From an uncultured Collinsella sp. (lineage in GTDB: Bacteria; Actinomycetota; Coriobacteriia; Coriobacteriales; Coriobacteriaceae), in the NCBI GenBank assembly GCA_902470835.1, contig CABRHR010000102.1, positions 1-7,209 of the forward strand: a stretch of DNA of 7,209 bases, in the 5' to 3' direction. Under the pieces are notes generated by a model. That model was not told the DNA's origin. It did no database searches and was given only the letters and a program-made list of their open reading frames with translations. A program made the translations under genes and the position numbers. Below are positions 1 through 7,209 of this stretch, piece by piece. Within the stretch, counting starts at the first letter, position 1; each line of letters starts with the position of its first letter.

Positions 1-46
1 AGATAGCGTAGCGTCTCGTGGGCTCGGAGATGTGTATAAGAGACAG
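1..46 (+). other. Illumina Nextera adaptor, i7 side (non-genomic)
   Basis: This stretch is library adaptor. Positions 1-4 (agat) are the end of the P7 primer, 5-12 (AGCGTAGC) match Nextera index N709, 13-27 (GTCTCGTGGGCTCGG) are the read-2 adaptor, and 28-46 (AGATGTGTATAAGAGACAG) are the 19-bp Tn5 mosaic end. Genomic sequence starts at about 47. An open frame beginning at the ATG at 32 reads MYKRQ, a well-known adaptor translation, and continues by chance in frame into the first real gene. Identification rests on remembered adaptor sequences, and the match is complete. Confidence 0.98.
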
Positions 47-136
47 GTACAAATCAGCAAAAGGGGCAAAGTCCCCGAGCCAATCTCCGAAGGCGGCGGC
101 AAAGGGTGCCGCCACGGTGTGAAAGGGTGGATTGTA
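47..136 (+). promoter_or_regulatory. Leader of the transporter operon: hairpin plus ribosome binding site
   Basis: Only 90 bp of genomic sequence precede the first gene, and I see no convincing -35/-10 promoter in it. The promoter probably lies beyond the truncated left end. A 7-bp perfect hairpin is visible: GGCGGCA at 95-101 pairs with TGCCGCC at 107-113 around a 5-nt loop. The ribosome site GAAAGGG follows at 121-127, nine bases before the ATG at 137. The same order, GC-rich hairpin then GAAAGG then ATG, recurs before two later genes of the operon. Confidence 0.6.
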
Positions 137-1453
137 ATGAAGAACGAAATGAGCAGAAGGCAGTTCCTGGGCTTCGCTGGTTCCGCGGCTGCGGTTCTTG
201 GTCTGGGTCTCGTGGGCTGCGGTGGTTCTGCCGGCTCCGGCTCCTCTGCTTCTGGTGACGCTGCCGAGGTCTACTTCCTCCAATTCAAGCCCGAGGTCGA
301 CAAGGAGTGGAAGGAGATCGCCAAGGCCTATAAGAAGGAGAAGGGCGTCGAGGTCAAGATCGTGACCGCTGCCTCCAACACCTACGAGGAGAAGCTCAAG
401 TCCGAGATGTCCAAGAGCTCCGCTCCGACCCTGTTCCAGGTCAACGGCCCCACCGGTCTTAAGAACTGGAAGGATTACTGCGCCGACCTGTCCGATACCA
501 AGCTCCGCGGTGAGCTCATTGACGACTCCCTGGCTCTGCAGTCCGATGGCAAGGATCTGGGTATCGACTGGGTCCAGGAGAGCTACGGCATCATCTACAA
601 CAAGCAGCTGCTCGAGAAGGCTGGCTACAAGGCCGAGGACATCAACTCCTTCGACAAGCTGAAGGCTTGCGCCGATGACATCCAGGCCCGCAAGGACGAG
701 CTCGGCGTTGACGGTGCCTTCACTTCCGCCGGCATGGATGACTCCTCCAGCTGGCGCTACACCACCCACCTCGCCAACCTCCCGCTCTACTACGAGTTCG
801 AGAAGGAGCACAACCAGGAGGACGACGAGATCAAGGGCGAGTATCTCGACAACTTTAAGCAGATCTTCGACCTGTACATCACCGACTCCACCTGCGATCC
901 TTCGCAGCTCGCCTCCAAGACCGGTGACGACGCCACCAACGAGTTCGCAACCGGCAAGGCCGTCTTCTACCAGAACGGCTCTTGGGCCTACGCCGACCTC
1001 ACCAAGGCCGGTATGACCGACGACCAGCTCGGCATGCTGCCGATCTACATCGGCGTCGACGGCGAGGAGAACCAGGGCCTGTGCTCCGGCGGCGAGAACT
1101 ACTGGTGCGTCAGCTCCCAGGCTTCCGAGGATGCTCAGAAGGCCACCGAGGACTTCATGTATTGGTGCGTCACTTCTGACACCGCCACCAGCATCATCGC
1201 TGACAAGATGGGTCTGACCGCCCCGTTCAAGAGCGCCAAGGAGACCACCAACGTCTTCTCGCAGCAGGCCGTTGCTATGGCCAAGGACGGCAAGAAGACC
1301 GTCGCTTGGGACTTCGTTTACATCCCCTCCGAGGAGTGGAAGAAGAACCTCAAGCAGGCTCTCATCGCTTATGCTGCCGACAACACCAAGTGGGACGGCG
1401 TCAAGAACGCCTTCGTCGATGGCTGGAAGACCGAGAAGGCTGCTTCCGAGTAA
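137..1453 (+). CDS. ABC transporter carbohydrate-binding lipoprotein (family 1 solute-binding protein)
   Basis: This 438-aa protein is the extracellular receptor of a CUT1-type importer. It captures a sugar or oligosaccharide and hands it to the membrane permeases. The N-terminus shows a twin-arginine motif, SRRQFL at residues 6-11, a hydrophobic stretch at about 13-26, and a lipobox ending at Cys28 (LVGC). A Gly/Ser-rich linker (about 29-43) follows, so export by Tat and lipid anchoring are likely. The body, with its Trp/Tyr-rich C-terminal half and closing VDGWKTEK segment, resembles MalE/MsmE-type binding proteins. I chose the ATG at 137 because it has GAAAGGG nine bases upstream and begins directly before the signal peptide; the ATG at 149 (residue 5) is an alternative. 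An apparent longer frame from 32 starts in adaptor. Codon use is strongly biased (16 of 17 Phe codons are TTC by my count), which suggests high expression. Substrate cannot be read from the sequence; maltodextrin is a guess from the nearby glgP. Confidence 0.93.
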   Translation: MKNEMSRRQFLGFAGSAAAVLGLGLVGCGGSAGSGSSASGDAAEVYFLQFKPEVDKEWKEIAKAYKKEKGVEVKIVTAASNTYEEKLKSEMSKSSAPTLFQVNGPTGLKNWKDYCADLSDTKLRGELIDDSLALQSDGKDLGIDWVQESYGIIYNKQLLEKAGYKAEDINSFDKLKACADDIQARKDELGVDGAFTSAGMDDSSSWRYTTHLANLPLYYEFEKEHNQEDDEIKGEYLDNFKQIFDLYITDSTCDPSQLASKTGDDATNEFATGKAVFYQNGSWAYADLTKAGMTDDQLGMLPIYIGVDGEENQGLCSGGENYWCVSSQASEDAQKATEDFMYWCVTSDTATSIIADKMGLTAPFKSAKETTNVFSQQAVAMAKDGKKTVAWDFVYIPSEEWKKNLKQALIAYAADNTKWDGVKNAFVDGWKTEKAASE

Positions 1454-1484
1454 GCAGTTGCTGCCCAAGCTATCTGATTAGCGA

Positions 1485-1520
1485 CAGGGGGCGGGCAGAC
1501 GTAGGTTTGCCCGCCCCCTG
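1485..1520 (+). other. Intercistronic hairpin between binding-protein and permease genes
   Basis: A perfect 13-bp GC-rich stem is formed by 1485-1497 (CAGGGGGCGGGCA) and 1508-1520 (TGCCCGCCCCCTG) with a 10-nt loop. No T-run follows, so it is not a canonical intrinsic terminator. In sugar-transport operons such as malE-malF, a stem in this position protects the 3' end of the binding-protein mRNA and allows it to accumulate above the permease mRNA. I infer the same here. The next gene's ribosome site (GAAAGG, 1527-1532) begins six bases after the stem. Confidence 0.8.
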
Positions 1521-1540
1521 CATATTGAAAGGACCCTTCT

Positions 1541-2395
1541 ATGGGCAAAGCACTCAAGCGCTGGTGGCCGCTCTTTATGCTGCCCACGTGCCTGGCGTTT
1601 ATGATCGGGTTCGTGATCCCCTTTATCCAGGGCTTCTATCTCTCGTTCTGCCAGTTTATTACCATTAACAACGCGCATTTTGTCGGTGTCGAGAACTATG
1701 TGCGTGCCTTGACGGATCCGCAGTTCTCCACGTCGTTCTTCTTTACCGTGGCGTTTGCCTTCCTGTCGACGGTGCTCATCAACGTGATCGCGCTGGCCAT
1801 TGCACAGGCGCTCACCCGCAAGGCGCTCAAGGGCACCAACATCTTCCGTACGATTTTCTTTATGCCGAACCTCATCGGCGGCATCGTGCTGGGCTACATT
1901 TGGCAGATTCTGATCAACTGCCTGCTCTCCAACGTGGGTGCCCAGCTTATCGCCCTCAACTCCGCCGCTGGCTTCTGGGGCCTTATCATCCTGACCCTGT
2001 GGCAACAGGTCGGCTACATGATGATCATCTACATCGCCGGTCTGCAGTCCATTCCGTCTGATTACATCGAGGCCGCCAAGGTTGACGGCGCTACGGCGTG
2101 GCAGACGTTTTGGAAGGTTAAGATCCCCAACCTGATGCCGACCATCACCATCTGCCTGTTCCTGTCCATCACCAACGGCTTTAAGCTGTTCGACCAGAAC
2201 CTCGCCCTTACCGGTGGCGCCCCGGCGCACTCCACCGAGATGCTCGCCCTGAACATCTACAACACGTTCTATTCGCGTGCTGGCATCGCATGGCAGGGCA
2301 TCGGTCAGGCCAAGGCAGTTATCTTCTGCATCCTGGTTGTCGCTATTTCTATGATCCAGCTTAAGGCCACGAGGTCCAAGGAGGTGCAGCAGTAA
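1541..2395 (+). CDS. Sugar ABC transporter permease, MalF/UgpA-like
   Basis: This 284-aa inner-membrane protein is one of the two permease subunits of the importer. Hydrophobic segments lie at roughly 9-33, 66-90, 101-125, 143-168, 203-220 and 257-275, giving the six helices of short MalF-type permeases, without the large periplasmic insert of E. coli MalF. The cytoplasmic EAA loop that docks on the ATPase is clear: EAAKVDGA at residues 177-184, followed by the Ile-Pro-x-Leu-x-Pro segment. The start is supported by GAAAGG at 1527-1532, eight bases upstream. It follows the binding-protein gene by 87 bp containing a strong hairpin, and its stop overlaps the next gene by one base. Phe codons are mixed (10 of 24 are TTT by my count), unlike the binding protein, consistent with lower expression. 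Family assignment is secure; substrate is unknown. Confidence 0.95.
   Translation: MGKALKRWWPLFMLPTCLAFMIGFVIPFIQGFYLSFCQFITINNAHFVGVENYVRALTDPQFSTSFFFTVAFAFLSTVLINVIALAIAQALTRKALKGTNIFRTIFFMPNLIGGIVLGYIWQILINCLLSNVGAQLIALNSAAGFWGLIILTLWQQVGYMMIIYIAGLQSIPSDYIEAAKVDGATAWQTFWKVKIPNLMPTITICLFLSITNGFKLFDQNLALTGGAPAHSTEMLALNIYNTFYSRAGIAWQGIGQAKAVIFCILVVAISMIQLKATRSKEVQQ
2378..2385 (+). promoter_or_regulatory. Ribosome binding site for the second permease, inside the first
   Basis: AAGGAGGT lies in the last codons of the upstream permease, nine bases before the ATG at 2395. The stop and start share a base (TAATG), so ribosomes ending the first permease can restart on the second, keeping the two membrane subunits at equal levels. 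This is the closest to the consensus Shine-Dalgarno sequence in the operon. Confidence 0.85.
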
Positions 2396-3234
2396 TGAAA
2401 CGCGATAAGGCTATCAACCGCGCGCTCTCGATCTTCTTTACGATCCTGTCGCTCGCATGGATCTACCCCGTGTTCATGATTGCGCTCAATTCCTTTAAGA
2501 AAGCGACCGCAATCAGCACCACCACGGCATTCGATCTGCTCACGCCCGAGACGTTCAACGGCCTCGCAAACTACATGCATGCCCTTAACGAGCAGGGCTT
2601 TGCCTCGGCATTTATGTACTCGCTCATCATCACGGTCACGTCTGTCGTGCTGATCCTAGTGTGCTGCTCCATGTGCGCTTGGTACGTGGTGCGCGTCAAC
2701 AGCAAGATCTCGAACTTCTTCTATTACCTGTTCGTGTTCTCGATGGTTGTACCGTTCCAGATGCTCATGTTCACGCTGTCCAATTTGGCGGACCGCATCG
2801 GCTTCAACACGCCGTTCAACATCTGCTTTATCTACCTCGGCTTTGGCGCGGGCCTGGCGGTCTTTATGTTCGCCGGCTTTGTAAAGAACATTCCGCTCGA
2901 GATCGAAGAGGCGGCCATGATCGACGGCTGCAACCCGGTCCAGGTGTTCTTTAAGATCGTCCTTCCCATCATGAAGCCCACCTATCTTTCGGTCGGCATC
3001 CTCGAGACCATGTGGGTCTGGAACGACTATCTTCTGCCCTACCTTACGCTCGACTCCACCAAGTACAAGACCATTCCTATTTTGATCCAGTACTTCCGCG
3101 GCGGCTACGGCCACGTCGAGCTCGGCCCCATGATGGCCTGCATCATGATGGTCGTTATCCCCATCGTCATCATGTACATCCTCTGCCAGAAGTACATCAT
3201 CGACGGCGTGGTGGCAGGTGCCGTCAAGGGCTGA
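2395..3234 (+). CDS. Sugar ABC transporter permease, MalG/UgpE-like
   Basis: This 279-aa protein is the second membrane subunit, expected to pair with the upstream MalF-like protein to form the translocation pore. Hydrophobic segments appear at about 10-31, 69-95, 103-130, 138-163 and 243-268, with a weaker one near 190-215. The EAA loop is EAAMIDG at residues 172-178, preceded by acidic residues (EIE) and followed by a FFKIVLPIMKPT stretch. The C-terminus (265-279) ends in QKYIIDGVVAGAVKG, the family's typical ending, which indicates that the gene is full length. The ATG at 2395 overlaps the previous stop by one base and has AAGGAGGT upstream, so translation is probably coupled. It is followed by a 68-bp gap with a hairpin and then the ATPase gene. 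Confidence 0.95.
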   Translation: MKRDKAINRALSIFFTILSLAWIYPVFMIALNSFKKATAISTTTAFDLLTPETFNGLANYMHALNEQGFASAFMYSLIITVTSVVLILVCCSMCAWYVVRVNSKISNFFYYLFVFSMVVPFQMLMFTLSNLADRIGFNTPFNICFIYLGFGAGLAVFMFAGFVKNIPLEIEEAAMIDGCNPVQVFFKIVLPIMKPTYLSVGILETMWVWNDYLLPYLTLDSTKYKTIPILIQYFRGGYGHVELGPMMACIMMVVIPIVIMYILCQKYIIDGVVAGAVKG

Positions 3235-3258
3235 TGCCGTAACTGTTTTGCAAGTTTC

Positions 3259-3285
3259 TGCGGCGCCCCTCAGCGTGGCGCCGCA
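3259..3285 (+). other. Intercistronic hairpin before the ATPase gene
   Basis: A perfect 9-bp stem is formed by TGCGGCGCC (3259-3267) and GGCGCCGCA (3277-3285) with a 9-nt loop. No T-run follows, so strong termination is unlikely. The ribosome site GAAAGG (3290-3295) begins five bases later. The junction GCATATCGAAAGG closely copies GCATATTGAAAGG after the hairpin at 1485-1520. A role in mRNA processing, stability or partial attenuation is inferred. Confidence 0.72.
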
Positions 3286-3302
3286 TATCGAAAGGTAGAG
3301 AC

Positions 3303-4502
<1,200 letters not shown>

Positions 4503-4532
4503 GCCCGGTGCATCCAGGCCCTCCCTTTGGGC

Positions 4533-4564
4533 GACTGCGGTATTGCCATCCTTTTGCCGCGGTC
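4533..4564 (+). other. Possible 3'-UTR stem after the ATPase gene
   Basis: GACTGCGGTA (4533-4542) can pair with TGCCGCGGTC (4555-4564) as ten consecutive pairs, two of them G-U, around a 12-nt loop. It sits between the ATPase stop codon and the intrinsic terminator, so it would be in the 3' end of the operon mRNA. It may stabilise the message or be incidental; the evidence is pairing only. Confidence 0.4.
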
Positions 4565-4570
4565 ACATAT

Positions 4571-4616
4571 AAGGCTCCCCTCCCGTCCACTGGGCGAGAG
4601 GGGAGCCTTTCTTTGT
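4571..4616 (+). terminator. Intrinsic terminator of the transporter operon
   Basis: A perfect 12-bp stem, AAGGCTCCCCTC (4571-4582) with GAGGGGAGCCTT (4598-4609), encloses a 15-nt loop and is followed by TCTTTG after the stem's own TT, giving a short T-rich tail (TTTCTTT). It lies 68 bp after the ATPase stop codon, as expected for the end of the operon. Confidence 0.88.
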
Positions 4617-4640
4617 GTTGGGATTGTCTGACCGGTCGTT

Positions 4641-4699
4641 TGTCTCGATCTGTAACGGGTAGGGCCGATTTCGGACGTTAGATGTTACAGATCGAGATA
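4641..4699. repeat. Palindromic intergenic unit 1
   Basis: The arms TCTCGATCTGTAAC (4643-4656) and GTTACAGATCGAGA (4684-4697) are perfect 14-bp inverted copies, extendable by wobble and A-T pairs at the outside (4641-4642 with 4698-4699). The interior is 27 nt and contains GGGCCG and a small CCGA/TCGG stem. No T-run follows on either strand, so it is not a simple terminator. It lies between the 3' ends of two convergent genes, a typical place for extragenic palindromic elements. Its function is unknown. Confidence 0.85.
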
Positions 4700-4721
4700 G
4701 ACCCAAGGGGAGGGGCCGGTA

Positions 4722-4779
4722 TGTCTCAATCTGTAACAGCTGGGGCCGTTTTTACCGAGTAGCTGTTACAGATCGAGAT
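4722..4779. repeat. Palindromic intergenic unit 2
   Basis: This is a relative of the unit 81 bp upstream. The arms TCTCAATCTGTAACAGCT (4724-4741) and AGCTGTTACAGATCGAGA (4761-4778) pair over 18 positions with a single A/C mismatch. Measured from the shared 14-bp arm core, the interior is again 27 nt and also carries GGGCCG at the same offset. The left outer border TGTCTC and the right border GAGAT match those of unit 1. The shared ends, equal spacing and diverged middle indicate a common origin, by duplication or by insertion of the same element family. Confidence 0.85.
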
Positions 4780-4818
4780 TCTTCGGTCGAGTCGGGTTGC
4801 AGGGTAACGTGCGGGCAC

Positions 4819-4851
4819 AAAAAACGGAGCCGTGTCGCCACGACTCCGTTT
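4819..4851 (-). terminator. Intrinsic terminator of glgP
   Basis: Read on the minus strand, AAACGGAGTCGTG (4851 to 4839) pairs with CACGGCTCCGTTT (4834 to 4822) over 13 positions with one G-U pair. It closes a GCGA tetraloop of the stable GNRA class and runs into six U (4824 to 4819). It lies 28 bp past the glgP stop codon. Confidence 0.92.
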
Positions 4852-4879
4852 CTCAAGAGGATGGGTAAGGGAAGTGAAA

Positions 4880-7147
<2,268 letters not shown>

Positions 7148-7163
7148 GTTTTCTCCTGTGATG
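7148..7163 (-). promoter_or_regulatory. glgP ribosome binding site and remnant of its 5' UTR
   Basis: Only 16 genomic bases upstream of glgP remain before adaptor. On the minus strand they include AGGAGA (7157 to 7152) followed by AAAC and the ATG, a well-placed ribosome site. This fixes the start at 7147. No promoter is visible. Confidence 0.85.
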
Positions 7164-7209
7164 CTGTCTCTTATACACATCTGACGCTGCCGACGAAGAG
7201 GATAGTGTA
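7164..7209 (-). other. Illumina Nextera adaptor, i5 side (non-genomic)
   Basis: Positions 7164-7182 (CTGTCTCTTATACACATCT) are the Tn5 mosaic end in reverse, 7183-7196 (GACGCTGCCGACGA) the read-1 adaptor, 7197-7204 (AGAGGATA) the reverse complement of Nextera index S503 (TATCCTCT), and 7205-7209 (GTGTA) the start of the P5 complement. Genomic sequence ends at about 7163. The minus-strand translation of this adaptor begins MCIRDS, a well-known contaminant N-terminus. Confidence 0.98.

Noticed and set aside
32..136. An N-terminal extension of the binding protein starting at MYKRQ
   Set aside because: The first residues are adaptor translation, and the twin-arginine signal peptide and ribosome site place the start at 137.
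1478..2230. A 250-codon antisense frame opposite the first permease
   Set aside because: It is low complexity and charged (Asp, Gly, Arg rich), with no ribosome site or known motif. The six-helix permease on the plus strand explains the region.
4630..4637. Perfect 8-bp palindrome GACCGGTC as an operator
   Set aside because: It is too short and GC-rich to be meaningful alone, lies downstream of the terminator, and no second copy was noticed.
4641..4779. The four-copy motif considered as a small CRISPR array
   Set aside because: The copies alternate in orientation as two inverted pairs, the arms are only 14-18 bp, the interiors are homologous rather than unique spacers, and no cas genes are near.
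4641..4779. The two palindromes considered as additional intrinsic terminators
   Set aside because: No T-run follows either stem on either strand, and proper terminators for both converging genes are already present at 4571-4616 and 4819-4851.

Overview
The window is a 7.1 kb piece of bacterial chromosome (about 47-7163) flanked on both sides by sequencing-library adaptor. Positions 1-46 and 7164-7209 match Illumina Nextera (Tn5) adaptors, including a recognisable i7 index (5-12) and i5 index (7197-7204). The two ends are therefore library boundaries, not biological ones. The genomic part is GC-rich, with actinobacterial-style codon use and GAAAGG/AGGAG ribosome sites. The protein sequences look to me most like Coriobacteriia, probably Collinsella or a relative from a gut sample. 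This is recall-based inference, not a database result.

Layout: a plus-strand operon at 137-4502 encodes a complete CUT1-type carbohydrate ABC importer: a Tat-type lipoprotein solute-binding protein, two MalF/MalG-like permeases (overlapping by 1 nt) and a MalK/MsmX/UgpC-type ATPase. A GC-rich hairpin sits just upstream of the ribosome site of three of these four genes (95-113, 1485-1520, 3259-3285). The exception is the second permease, which is translationally coupled to the first.

The 377-bp gap at 4503-4879 lies between convergent genes. It holds the operon's intrinsic terminator (4571-4616), two related palindromic units (4641-4699 and 4722-4779), and the opposing terminator (4819-4851). 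On the minus strand, 4880-7147 encodes a complete 755-aa glycogen/alpha-glucan phosphorylase (glgP), whose true start lies 11 codons inside the longest open frame because that frame runs into adaptor.

Working together: the importer would bring an oligosaccharide into the cell using ATP. The neighbouring phosphorylase suggests, without proving, that alpha-glucans or maltodextrins are the substrate, since GlgP would release glucose-1-phosphate from them or from stored glycogen. No CRISPR array, prophage, natural mobile element, rRNA or tRNA was seen. The least explained element is the pair of palindromes between the two terminators.
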